Assembly (NCBI GenBank): GCA_944366945.1
Contig: CALVWJ010000002.1
Location: forward strand, 107,912-171,911
DNA: 64,000 nucleotides
From: an uncultured Clostridia bacterium
Lineage (GTDB): Bacteria > Bacillota > Clostridia > Christensenellales > CAG-138
Reading direction: 5' to 3'
Below the pieces are notes generated by a model, which did not search any database, had not been told where the DNA came from, and saw nothing but the letters and a program-made list of their open reading frames with translations. Positions 1-9,094 of this stretch are shown here, piece by piece (positions within the stretch are counted from its first letter, which is position 1; each line of letters opens with the position of its first letter). A program made the position numbers and the translations under genes.

Positions 1-323
1 ACCGCCCCACCTCCGGATCGTAATACCGCGTCATAAGGTAATACAGCCCGGTTTCTGCGTCGTAATAGTAGCCCCTGTAGCGGAAGGGATTGTCTGCTCC
101 CAACGTGCTTGCCAGGCTTCCGCTGGTTGAGATCAACTTGCCCCATGCATCGTATGTATATTTTACCACCTTCGTGCCGCTTCCGTCCATTAGGCCCACT
201 ATATCCGACTATCCATACCAAACCATAGCTTATGGCATCCGTGGTCGTCCCTAACGTTTCGGCACCGTAGGCATATTTCTTCTTTTCAATAATGTTGCCC
301 GCGTTATCATAGTGCAAATGAGA
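1..323 (-). pseudogene. Broken rhs core fragment (displaced copy of the main rhs 3' region)
   Basis: Positions 1-216 match 1876-2091 of the intact rhs gene with only about eight mismatches counted by eye. Positions 212-323 match about 2428-2539. The 341 nt between those two blocks in the intact gene are missing, and both deletion ends carry TCCAT, which suggests loss between short direct repeats. Because 341 is not a multiple of three, the frame is also broken. Similarity ends near 323. The fragment encodes the end of the YD-repeat region and the start of the Rhs core signature (TRYYDPEVG) and runs off the left edge of the window. Downstream orphan cassettes are typical of rhs loci, so this is probably a displaced or decayed rhs 3' cassette; what followed it lies outside the window. 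Confidence 0.85.
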
Positions 324-363
324 TCTTAAAGATCCGTTTTTAAGCATCCTATGCTATTGTAAA

Positions 364-395
364 AATGAAAGCAGAGAGAATTCTCTGCTTTCATT
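364..395 (-). terminator. Perfect hairpin, probable terminator downstream of the rhs / HExxH genes
   Basis: A 14-bp perfect inverted repeat (364-377 with 382-395, loop GAAT) is followed on the minus strand by TTTTT. It sits between the HExxH gene and the broken rhs fragment and would end minus-strand transcription from the rhs operon. Confidence 0.6.
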
Positions 396-821
396 AATGC
401 TTAATAACTTTCTGGTTGCATTGGCACTAGGATACTTTAAAATATTGCCTTTGAATTTGTTTCGCTCTTTTGTTGTATTCTATCCTAAATCTTAGAATTC
501 GTTTGTTTTTATTGAATTTGATCAGTTCTGCTAGCGTTTCTTTTACAGAATACATCTTGCATTTTTAATTCATGCTCAGAAAAACTGATAATAACATCTC
601 GAGTTTCACCTGAAAGAATTTCTTATTGTTTGCATATTTCTCAACGTCATATCGTTCGCATAAGTCAACTAGCAGCACCTCTTTCTTATTTTATTTCATC
701 TACGCGACATTCCTATTCTGATCCTTCTAATTAATTTAGGATTTCTCGCGTTTTTTGCAATCTTTTCTGATTTTAATACGTCGTGGAGTCTCAGTCTTGG
801 ACGTCTGTCTTCATTTAATTT
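396..821. other. AT-rich gap without a recognisable gene
   Basis: The stretch is clearly richer in A+T than the housekeeping genes and has frequent stops in all frames. It may hold remains of lost toxin or immunity cassettes, but nothing in it could be recognised. Confidence 0.4.
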
Positions 822-1322
822 TTACGGATGTTCGACATCATCAGCATACTCATCCAAAATAATGCGCGCATACCTCGACGCCTGCCTTTCTTCTCCAATT
901 GTTGTAAGCTTAACATCATTGATCCATTGAAAATAATGCGTTAGTTCATGCGCAACAGACAGCAGAACAGAAGCAAGCGCGTCATCACGTCCCATCTCTT
1001 CCTTTAGTTGTTGATAATCCCCAGTCGCAACACGTGCATATGGTTCATCATGCTTGTTAATCGGCTCGAAAAAGGTTGCGCAAACCATTTCTCCGTCCAT
1101 CGCTCTAATTCTCTCAGCTTGTTTAAAATAAATTGGGATTCGAATTGGGAAAAAATACTCCGCACGCAACCATACACAAAACCGTAGGCACGCGGCTCTT
1201 ACTTCGGGATCAATCCCTTTTTCAAACCGAGTACGCAGTCCCGTTCTTTGTTTGGGATTAGACAGATCGTAATATTTTTCCCAAGTTGTAAGTGTCCAAA
1301 TATGCATCCAACGCCTCTTCAA
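822..1322 (-). CDS. HExxH protein translationally coupled to rhs; candidate immunity or accessory protein
   Basis: The protein has 166 residues, no signal peptide and no membrane segment, so it is probably cytoplasmic. Near residue 125 it carries AHELTHYFQW, an HExxH zinc-metallopeptidase-like helix, followed about 15 residues later by GEERQA, whose Glu could be a third ligand. The reading frame opens with TTG at 1322, overlapping the rhs TGA stop; an ATG five codons later (1307) is an alternative start. A small gene overlapping the 3' end of a polymorphic-toxin gene is classically the immunity gene, and that is the inference here. The HExxH motif leaves open a peptidase role, for example releasing the Rhs C-terminus. 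No named family was recognised with confidence. Confidence 0.7.
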   Translation of the reverse strand: MKRRWMHIWTLTTWEKYYDLSNPKQRTGLRTRFEKGIDPEVRAACLRFCVWLRAEYFFPIRIPIYFKQAERIRAMDGEMVCATFFEPINKHDEPYARVATGDYQQLKEEMGRDDALASVLLSVAHELTHYFQWINDVKLTTIGEERQASRYARIILDEYADDVEHP

Positions 1323-4300
1323 TACTTTTGATGTTCTCGTCCAGGGGTATGCTTTTTAGGTGGTTGTATCCGTCGTTTCCCCGAACGGCTTTTAAAATTG
1401 TCTTTTTTCCTCTTTTTTTCTTTTACTTCACGATTTTGCTTTTTTTGCCCTGGCCGCGCATATGGATCTGGATCTTTCTTATCCTCAACGATTGATATGA
1501 TTGACCCAATAAGAGTCCCCGACCCAACAATAATGCCGGATCCCGTTGTAAATCGTTCTGGATGCGTTATTACAGCTTCTACAGCTTTCCAAATTTCAGT
1601 ATTGGTTTCAGCGGCAGTTTCAACAGCTTCCGCTACGCTGGACGCTGCCCTTGCTAATAATGAGTTTTCTCCGTTTATCAGCACATCTGCTACAATCACA
1701 ATAGCTGCAACTGCAACAACCAATTCTACCAGACTGAACGTTACACCAAGGATACAAATTGTTACGCTTTCCCCAAATGTATCTGAATAAAGGATTGGAT
1801 TATTAAGGCAATACGCCCACATATTGCCGCCCAGCACACCCTGCCCAGTGGAAAGATATACATCCGCCGAAAGGAACCGCCCCACCTCCGGATCGTAATA
1901 CCGCGTCATAAGGTAATACAGCCCGGTTTCTGCGTCGTAATAGTAGCCCCTGTAGCGGAAGGGATTGTCTGCTCCCAACGTGCTTGCCAGGGTGCCGCTG
2001 GTTGAGATCAACTTGCCCCATGCATCATATGTATATTCTACCACGCGCGTGCCGCTTCCGTCCATTAGGCCCACTATATCCGACTGTCCATTGCGCAAAT
2101 AGTAGTATTCTGTTCCTTTGTAGTTTACGGAAACAAGCTGCCCGTTCGCATCATAGGTGTACAGCTGTTTCACCTCGCTCGCTCCGCTTCCCTCAACCTG
2201 CGCCATCAGCAGGCTTCCATTGTAGCTGAACGTTGTGGTGACTTCGTTTATTGTTTTGCTCGAACGCACTCCCTGCTCATCATAGGTATAGCTTCCCGTG
2301 ATACTGTTGCCGCTTATGCTCTGCAGCCTCTTCCCCTGCCAGCTCAGCGTGTAACCTCGGTAGCTGAGTGGGTTGCCGATCTCGTCATACGTGATGCTCT
2401 CTCCATCGTAGCTTACCAGCTTATCTTTCCATACCGAATCATAGCCATAGCTTACGGTATCCGTGGGCGTTCCCAGCGTTCCGGTACTATAGGCATATTC
2501 CTTCTTTTCAACAATGTTGCCCGCGTTGTCGTAGGTATAGGTTGTTGTTTTATCCGTAAACCCATCGTTCACCCGCGTAAGCTGGTTCAATGAATCGTAG
2601 GTATAGGTTGCGCTTGTACTGCCTTTGGTGATAGACGTCACGTTGCCATTGTCATCGTAGGCGTAAGTGTAAGCATCCTCGCTGCCATTTTTATAGCTTT
2701 GCAGCATGGCGGTCTTGGAGCCGTTTGCGCCCGCAAGATAGGTGAAGGCAACGGTATACGGTGTGGTAAATCCATAGACCCGGCTGGCCCTTGTTCCGGT
2801 AGCATTGTAGCTATCGGTTATAGTCTTGCCATTCACTTGCACCGTTACCGGCCGGTTGTCTTCATCGTAGGTGTATTCCGTCGTCCAGCTGCTGCCACCT
2901 GCACTTTGGTGCAGTTTCGTTAAGTTGTTGTTCAGATCATATTCATAGCGGTATTCGCTTCCGTTATCCGATGCGGAACGTATCAACCTGCCCGTAAGGT
3001 CGTAATAATAGACCGTCGTGACATCCCGTTGGTGGTCCACCATCCGTTGCAGGTTGCCATCCCCATCGTAGGAATAGCTGTACATCCGGGTAGTGCCGAA
3101 CTTCACTTCCGTTACCCGGTCGAGCACATCATAGGTATAGTGGATCTCAAGCCCATTTCCATACTCGGTTCCGGTGAGCAGGCCGCAGCTAACGTCATAT
3201 GTGTTCTGGGAAAGGATGGAATCGTTTAACTTTGTAGCAAGCGTATGGCCAAACAGGTCATAGGTCATGCTGTAAGTAAAGCCATTGTGAGTGATCCCGG
3301 TTAGGTTATCATCCTCATAGGTGTAGCCTACATGCGCTTCGCCCTGCGTCAGCCCCGAAAGCCGGTTCATGGAATCATAGGTGTAGGTGGATGTGTTGTT
3401 TTTCGCATCTGTAATCGTCGTGCGCAAGCCCTTGTCCGTATCGTAGCCATAGGTTACAGATTTTCCGCGCGCATCTGTTAGGGAGGCCGTAAAGCTTCCT
3501 TCGTCCGTATAGCTTGCAGAAGTTTGGATGTATTCGGTATCGCTACCAACTTTTGAAGTAAGGGCGTTCCCTTTGCTATCATAGGTGAAGGTGTACTTCA
3601 TCCCAGAATCGCTTGTAGCAGTGAGCAGGTTATGCTTGTTATCATAGGTATAATTAAACTTATTGCCCTTTGCGTCCGTAGTCTTCACAAGGTCGTTTGT
3701 GCCATTGTATTCAAACGCACCGTTTTGTTCTGCAAGCCCCTGTACGCTCACAACATTGCCATCGCTGTCATACGTATAGCTTTCGCAGAACTCCTCTTTG
3801 AACACCTGCATGCCATCAAAATAAGCTTCGTTGCAGTTATAGTTGTATTCAAAGCTGAACACGATCGAGCTGTAGTTAAAAGGCGCCACTGCCGCACCGC
3901 AGATATATTGCCATTCGGTGCTATCCGGGTTAAAGCTGATTTCGTAATACCTTGTTTCTCCGGAGCCAACAAAGCCAAGCCGCAGCTTGCGCTGGCCATA
4001 AGTAATTTCGTTGCTCTCACCCTCATTTTTTACAAAAGAAGGCACCGTATTCATCTGCGCCCACCCACCAAAGGTGTAGCAATCACCTGTTGAGCCGGAG
4101 ACCGGGATGGTTTGGGATACTACTTTATCCGCTGTAGTGCTGCCAACGAGCTTATAAGCACTGTTCGAAAATGCTTCAGGATGAAGCGCACCGGAAACGG
4201 TTACAAGGGTATCATCGGCTGTTAGGCTGCTGCCGCGCGTCCATGCAGTAGCATCGTCTAAGTCCGCATCTTCCAGCAGGTTGTAGCGGTTCATGGCGTC

Positions 4301-7300
4301 TGCCCGTTCAAGCAAGACACAATCGGCATATGCTGTGCCCGAATTCGGGAGCTTGATCTGCACCGTTACCGAGCTGCCTGCCGAGGATGGCAACGTAAAC
4401 GTAAGGCTCTCTCTTTGCCAGGCAAGCGTTGCCCCACTCACGCCGGTGCTTTGCACAGTCGTATCGCCATATGCAGCGGAAAGGCACGCGCCATCTGCGC
4501 CCTTAAAATAGGCCGATAAGGTATATGTTTCACCCGGCGTCAACGTTACGCTTTGTGAAGCTGCCGCACTTGCGCCACTGAGCTTCACACTTCTGCTTCC
4601 CATGAATTTGTCCCCTGTGCTGTAAGAAGCACCAGAGCCCATGACCCAGGAAGCGGACGTTTCCATGTTATGGTTCTCGAGCAGGTTAATCGATGTTTTC
4701 TGCAGCTTGGATATGGTTTTAAGCTGCGTTACAGTGCGTTCTCCATCATAAAACGAACAGTACTGCGCGCTTCCATCTACATCACGGATGGAAACAGTCT
4801 GACCGTGGTTATTGAACTGATAAATGCTTTTACGGTCTTGGTTGTCGGTAAACGTTGTGCTATTCCAGCCGTGTGAGATGGTAAGGCTACCGCCCTCCGT
4901 GGATCCTGCATATTCGCAAATGTTTACCACGCGGTAGGGCGCAGCGCCAGTGTATCCATATTCCACCTTATAACCATCATGGTTTTGTGCCACAACAAGG
5001 TTACCATTGGCGTCATATGTATAAGCGCTCTGTTTGTTGTCAGCATATGTAATGCCCGTAAGCCTGCCTGCAGAATTGTAGTTATAGCTTAAATCCAGTC
5101 CATCGGGGGAATCAATGGAAGCAAGTTTCCCGTTCGTGTAACTGAGCGTAGTTGTGCGGTTCGCTCCATCTACAATGGTAGAAATCTGGCCACTGCTATT
5201 GTAGTTTATGGTTAGCGTGTTTCCATTGCAATCCTTAACTTGATAGAGCTGTCCAGCGCCGTTGAAGATGAGCTGGTTGCCAATCTTGTCTTGAATTGTT
5301 TTTGTGGAGCCGCTTACAGTAAGTGTTGTTTCTTTATCGAGCTCATTTTCGTACAGCGTACTGTTAGCGGTAGATTGCTTATAATAATGCGCTGTTCCAT
5401 CTCCATCGATGTGCTGATAATAATTCGTTTCGCTGATCGTAATGGGGACAGCGGTTTGAGCATAGTTCAAACGCCACCCATAGCCATAGCCGAGATCGGT
5501 GTCTTTATCATGCGTATTAAATACATGGCTCAGTGCGATGGGCATCACGCCGCTTGCAATGCTTACATCGTTATGCGTCAGCACGAGGTTTCCGTTGTAG
5601 TCGTTTACGGATACCGTACCTGCTCTGCCTATGTTCTGGCTATGGTAGGTCCATGTATCCTCCAAACCGGTCGCATTCACATATACGATTGAAGCATATG
5701 GATGTGAGCTATAGTAATACTGGGCGTCTACGGAATAATACTCCATATAGCCCCAAGTCTCGTCATGTGCCTTGATCACGCAGCCATAGTTCGGGGTTCC
5801 GTCATACCATTGCTTCACAAGCCCCGTTATGTCCCATGTGTTGAATGAACCTGGCAATACAGAGTAGGATATGCTCTCAACCTTTGCTGCATCATATGCT
5901 GCACGATTATTCCAGACAAGCGTCGAACTTGTCCAGTCTTCTGTCACGCGATGGACATCGAGTCTAAGGTCATTTGAAGAGTTGGAGTTCCTGCGGGCGA
6001 TATTGAGCGATGCTTTGATCACCATATCTCCTGCGCCAAGCTCTGGAAGATTGGGGAACTTAATATAAATGCGGTTTATCCCGCTTGATTCACCGTATCC
6101 TACTTTAAGCCTGGAAAACAGGTAGGTGTTTTCAACTGGGTCAAGCGAGCTGATAAACGTGTCGTGTACTTGAGAGGAGTCCAGGGACGTTTGAATGTCC
6201 GGATCGATTATGATAGGAAACTCGCGCTCCGGTGCCTCCATCCATGCGCGGGAAGGGAGCATAGAGTATACAAATGTGAGTTCACCATTTGTTGTTTCTG
6301 CATTGCTGATCCGATCCACTGATTGTCCTGCATCAAGCTTTTCCTGTAATTCCTGCAGTTCTTGCAGTTCTTCTTCCGACAGCGAGATAGGCTGTTCAAT
6401 CTCTTTTTCCGAAGATTCTATGCTTGTACCAGCCTCTAAAATGACTTCATCCGATGCGTCTATATCAGTAGGAATCGCAGATTGTGCTTCTTCTTGCCCC
6501 TCTGCCATATCGGATTCCGCAGGAGCTTGCCCACCGGGCACATCAATACTTGACCCGGAAAGGCTGATTATGGCAGATGCCTTTTGGCACGCCAACGTTT
6601 CACCATCCGCTGGGAATGCATCTGCCGTTTCTGCTTCTGAACTGGGCGCATGCTGTGTATCTTCCGATTCAGTCCAAACTTCCGGCTCGTTCGGTGCATC
6701 TTCTGTTTGCGGAGTTTCCGGTTCTTGCGTTGTGCTTTCCGGCGCTGAGGTTTCCTGCCCGCTTGGCAGTTCAGTTAGATTCTCACTTTCTGGTATCTCC
6801 GTTTCATTTGGAGCGACTTCCTCTTCTGCAGTAATTTCGCCGGAAGGCTGTATTTGGATTGCAAAGCTGCTTTCCACTGCTTCGAGAAGTTCCAGCTCTG
6901 CAGTAGGCACGAGCTGAAGCGCAATATCAGATGTGGTCTCGCCAGCAGCATCCATAACAAACGGAGAAGCGATTTTAAATATCTCATCTTCTTCGGAATC
7001 AAAAAACTTGATTTCATTTCCACATACCGTAGGGGTGAGTCCGTCGCAGATCACTTCCATAGTATAGTTGCGTGACAGCTGCGCGGCGCTCTCAATGGTG
7101 ATGAGTTCCCGCACGCCAGTTGGCCCTACAACATAAGCGATGTCCGTACCATTCAAAGCGCCTTCATATGTTATGACTGAAGAAAGATTGGGAAGTCTGC
7201 GCATGTCTGTCAAAGCCGAATCGCTTTGCTCCGCAATGGCGCTTTCTTCTAATGCTAATGCCGCTGCTCCTTGCGAGCTGACAACCTGCGCAGCAGCCGA

Positions 7301-7771
7301 TGCGCTCCGATCTGAAAGGCGCCACGCGATAGTGTATCCGTTCTTTTCTACTTTTACAAGCTCGTCGCTGTTGGAATTGGTTGCGAAGCTGATTTGATAA
7401 TTGCCTGCTTGGTTGGTATATACCTGCGTTCCGTCTGGACGCGTTTGCAGCGTCAGCCGGTTATCGATATCTTCCCATACACCGTTTTTCATGTAGTGTA
7501 CAGGATATGGATAAATTACCGCCTCTACAGCGCGATCCTCGCGCACAAAGCGCTTAATGTTTTCCTCACGCCCTGCTTCATCTTCATATAATAAGGGACT
7601 GTCGGGCAGAGTTTCTGCCGGAGGTTCCGCAATATGCTCCGCCACACTTTGAATATAGTTTTGATATTGAAATTCCGATGATAATGCATATACTGTGTCC
7701 CACAATGCAAAGCCAAACAAGCATGCAACTGCAAGCATTATGCTGATGATAGATTTTACAGTTTTCTTCAT
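1319..7771 (-). CDS. Secreted Rhs/YD-repeat protein (WapA-like), candidate polymorphic toxin
   Basis: The 2150-residue protein starts with a Sec signal peptide (about 1-29: KK, hydrophobic core, VYA). Then come a beta-rich region to about 310, a Ser/Glu/Pro/Thr-rich acidic linker (about 310-490), a DNRLRE-like domain with RLKVG, WNNR and GCVIKA (about 520-700), and YD repeats from about 720. Two tandem galactose-binding-like lectin domains (NLLENHNME and YNLLEDADL, about 1030-1330) interrupt the repeats. The Rhs core signature YDPEVGRFLSAD lies near 1960. The last 170 residues are unlike the core: a long hydrophobic helix, a Gly-rich hydrophobic stretch and a very basic tail ending in PPKKHTPGREHQKY. 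Such proteins form a beta cocoon around a C-terminal toxin. The toxin activity cannot be assigned. The ribosome binding sequence GAGGAG lies unusually far (about 25 nt) from the ATG. Confidence 0.92.
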   Translation of the reverse strand: MKKTVKSIISIMLAVACLFGFALWDTVYALSSEFQYQNYIQSVAEHIAEPPAETLPDSPLLYEDEAGREENIKRFVREDRAVEAVIYPYPVHYMKNGVWEDIDNRLTLQTRPDGTQVYTNQAGNYQISFATNSNSDELVKVEKNGYTIAWRLSDRSASAAAQVVSSQGAAALALEESAIAEQSDSALTDMRRLPNLSSVITYEGALNGTDIAYVVGPTGVRELITIESAAQLSRNYTMEVICDGLTPTVCGNEIKFFDSEEDEIFKIASPFVMDAAGETTSDIALQLVPTAELELLEAVESSFAIQIQPSGEITAEEEVAPNETEIPESENLTELPSGQETSAPESTTQEPETPQTEDAPNEPEVWTESEDTQHAPSSEAETADAFPADGETLACQKASAIISLSGSSIDVPGGQAPAESDMAEGQEEAQSAIPTDIDASDEVILEAGTSIESSEKEIEQPISLSEEELQELQELQEKLDAGQSVDRISNAETTNGELTFVYSMLPSRAWMEAPEREFPIIIDPDIQTSLDSSQVHDTFISSLDPVENTYLFSRLKVGYGESSGINRIYIKFPNLPELGAGDMVIKASLNIARRNSNSSNDLRLDVHRVTEDWTSSTLVWNNRAAYDAAKVESISYSVLPGSFNTWDITGLVKQWYDGTPNYGCVIKAHDETWGYMEYYSVDAQYYYSSHPYASIVYVNATGLEDTWTYHSQNIGRAGTVSVNDYNGNLVLTHNDVSIASGVMPIALSHVFNTHDKDTDLGYGYGWRLNYAQTAVPITISETNYYQHIDGDGTAHYYKQSTANSTLYENELDKETTLTVSGSTKTIQDKIGNQLIFNGAGQLYQVKDCNGNTLTINYNSSGQISTIVDGANRTTTLSYTNGKLASIDSPDGLDLSYNYNSAGRLTGITYADNKQSAYTYDANGNLVVAQNHDGYKVEYGYTGAAPYRVVNICEYAGSTEGGSLTISHGWNSTTFTDNQDRKSIYQFNNHGQTVSIRDVDGSAQYCSFYDGERTVTQLKTISKLQKTSINLLENHNMETSASWVMGSGASYSTGDKFMGSRSVKLSGASAAASQSVTLTPGETYTLSAYFKGADGACLSAAYGDTTVQSTGVSGATLAWQRESLTFTLPSSAGSSVTVQIKLPNSGTAYADCVLLERADAMNRYNLLEDADLDDATAWTRGSSLTADDTLVTVSGALHPEAFSNSAYKLVGSTTADKVVSQTIPVSGSTGDCYTFGGWAQMNTVPSFVKNEGESNEITYGQRKLRLGFVGSGETRYYEISFNPDSTEWQYICGAAVAPFNYSSIVFSFEYNYNCNEAYFDGMQVFKEEFCESYTYDSDGNVVSVQGLAEQNGAFEYNGTNDLVKTTDAKGNKFNYTYDNKHNLLTATSDSGMKYTFTYDSKGNALTSKVGSDTEYIQTSASYTDEGSFTASLTDARGKSVTYGYDTDKGLRTTITDAKNNTSTYTYDSMNRLSGLTQGEAHVGYTYEDDNLTGITHNGFTYSMTYDLFGHTLATKLNDSILSQNTYDVSCGLLTGTEYGNGLEIHYTYDVLDRVTEVKFGTTRMYSYSYDGDGNLQRMVDHQRDVTTVYYYDLTGRLIRSASDNGSEYRYEYDLNNNLTKLHQSAGGSSWTTEYTYDEDNRPVTVQVNGKTITDSYNATGTRASRVYGFTTPYTVAFTYLAGANGSKTAMLQSYKNGSEDAYTYAYDDNGNVTSITKGSTSATYTYDSLNQLTRVNDGFTDKTTTYTYDNAGNIVEKKEYAYSTGTLGTPTDTVSYGYDSVWKDKLVSYDGESITYDEIGNPLSYRGYTLSWQGKRLQSISGNSITGSYTYDEQGVRSSKTINEVTTTFSYNGSLLMAQVEGSGASEVKQLYTYDANGQLVSVNYKGTEYYYLRNGQSDIVGLMDGSGTRVVEYTYDAWGKLISTSGTLASTLGADNPFRYRGYYYDAETGLYYLMTRYYDPEVGRFLSADVYLSTGQGVLGGNMWAYCLNNPILYSDTFGESVTICILGVTFSLVELVVAVAAIVIVADVLINGENSLLARAASSVAEAVETAAETNTEIWKAVEAVITHPERFTTGSGIIVGSGTLIGSIISIVEDKKDPDPYARPGQKKQNREVKEKKRKKDNFKSRSGKRRIQPPKKHTPGREHQKY

Positions 7772-8595
7772 CTGATTGTTTTAAGATGCTATCGCATCTC
7801 TCTCCTCTCTAATATTTTGCAGAAATGGCGTTTTCTAAGAAATGGATCCCTTGGAGAAGTGTATATGCAAGCTTTGCTGTTTTTCTTTATCACCTCTGTT
7901 CTCAATATTCGACAATGTGTGACATTATCAGTTTAGTCCGGCCGCTAAGATGGTGAACAGTGATAATTTGGCGACATATATGTGCCAATTTCAAAGAAAC
8001 TCATATCCTAATGTATAGTAATCAAGAGTCTGTTGAATTCACCTTTATCATTTCCTGCACCGTAGATACTTTCATAGCGTTTATTCTGAGCGCCCATAAC
8101 TATCGCTTAACTCTTTCGTACATTTCCAAGGTATATAGAAGTCCGCACCAACGTGCCTCCATCCAAGGCCCAGTAGTGCCAGCTGGCAGCATTTTCTTAT
8201 GCCATTGCTTTTGTTACAATAGAATTGGTATTCATCTGTAGGGTGTTGCGTATCATTTTTCCTTCAATTTTCATTTTTAAGCGGGCACACTAGCATCCAT
8301 TGGGATGGACGCTAGTATATCACTCCCGCTTTTGTTAGGTATAGCACCAGCAGAAAAGCATATACGGATTAACAAACATGGTTTCATACTCTCTGTAAAG
8401 CGGTTAGCGCTGCGGCTGTTCAGCAAGTACATACCTGTTTTTGGCGTTTGGGCGAATCACAGTATTTAATACTTAATAGTAAAACAAGGAAGGGCGGTAG
8501 ATACCCTTTTGGATTTTCTACTCCCATGCATTTTATCTGTTATTCGTCTATACAATCCCTGTTTATCTGTTTTTATTTGTTTTGAGACCAATTTA
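7772..8595. other. Long gap upstream of rhs; no convincing gene
   Basis: The gap holds the rhs promoter region, but no clear -35/-10 pair was found on the minus strand. A 93-codon open frame at 7960-8241 on the plus strand has no ribosome binding site, signal peptide or recognisable motif. The region is AT-rich like the rhs island and may contain decayed sequence. Confidence 0.4.
8279..8334. terminator. Large two-part hairpin, possible bidirectional terminator
   Basis: An outer stem AAGCGGG/CCCGCTT encloses an inner stem ACTAGCATCCAT/ATGGACGCTAGT with one mismatch. It is flanked by TTTT on the plus side and by T-rich sequence on the minus side. It lies in the gene-free gap and could insulate the rhs island from the tRNA genes. 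Confidence 0.5.
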
Positions 8596-8638
8596 GAAAT
8601 AAACAAAGGTCCGCAACCTTAACGTTTGCGAACCTTTG
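8596..8638 (-). terminator. Terminator of the tRNA-Val/tRNA-Gln transcript
   Basis: On the minus strand a 13-bp stem (8638-8626 with 8616-8604, one G-T pair) is followed by TTTATTT. It begins only six bases after the CCA end of tRNA-Gln. Confidence 0.7.
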
Positions 8639-8643
8639 CTGCT

Positions 8644-8717
8644 TGGCTGCGGAACTAGGATTCGAACCTAGACAATACGAGTCAGAGTCGTAGGTGCTAC
8701 CATTACACAATTCCGCA
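8644..8717 (-). tRNA. tRNA-Gln (anticodon CTG)
   Basis: The minus strand folds as a complete cloverleaf: acceptor TGCGGAA/TTCCGCA, anticodon stem TACGA/TCGTA with loop CTCTGAC giving CTG, T-loop GGTTCGAATCC, and an encoded CCA end. A second Gln tRNA (TTG) lies at 49523. Confidence 0.93.
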
Positions 8718-8910
8718 ACATTCTTTTGTAAAAGTAATCCCAGAGTGCCGTATGCCCTCATTATAACACCCGCCTCTCGGCAGGTGGGTGTATTGTGGCG
8801 GCTTCTGCTTACCAAACGCAATGAAGGTGGCATTAGCTAAGCCAACGCATACTCCCGATGTTACTCTGTGGGTTTATAAAGAGAACCTACGAACACCACA
8901 GGATTATGAA

Positions 8911-8987
8911 TGGTGGGATTAGTTGGGATCGAACCAACGACCTCTACGATGTCAACGTAGCGCTCTGACCAGCTGAGCTATAACCCC
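8911..8987 (-). tRNA. tRNA-Val (anticodon GAC)
   Basis: The minus strand gives acceptor GGGGTTA/TAATCCC with one G-T pair, D-arm TAGCTCAGCTGG, anticodon stem CTACG/CGTAG with loop TTGACAT (GAC), a standard T-arm and an encoded CCA. It lies 193 nt upstream of tRNA-Gln, probably on the same transcript. Confidence 0.93.
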
Positions 8988-9008
8988 GTTTCGCTTTGCG
9001 CAAGTACT

Positions 9009-9036
9009 ATTATACATATTTTTCGGCTCTTTGCAA
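9009..9036 (-). promoter_or_regulatory. Sigma-A-type promoter for tRNA-Val/tRNA-Gln
   Basis: On the minus strand, TTGCAA (9036-9031), a 16-nt spacer and a perfect TATAAT (9014-9009) lie 21 nt before the mature 5' end of tRNA-Val. Confidence 0.65.
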
Positions 9037-9094
9037 CCCTTTTTTCTCCGTCTGCACTCCGCGAGGCCAGAGGCTTAGACAGTACGGGCTTTTT

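Noticed and set aside
1292..7734. Many open frames on the strand opposite the rhs gene and in its other frames
   Set aside because: They lack ribosome binding sites and follow the codon periodicity of rhs; they are shadows of the long repeat-rich gene.
7772..7815. A tiny two-codon frame (ATG CGA TAG) behind GAGGAG just upstream of rhs
   Set aside because: It could be a leader peptide, but it may equally be chance; no conservation can be checked here.
7960..8241. 93-codon plus-strand frame upstream of the tRNA genes
   Set aside because: No start signal and no recognisable domain; the gap shows only decayed-looking AT-rich sequence.
8765..8791. Hairpin between tRNA-Val and tRNA-Gln
   Set aside because: A 10-bp stem without a T-run; more likely a processing structure than a terminator, but nothing decisive.
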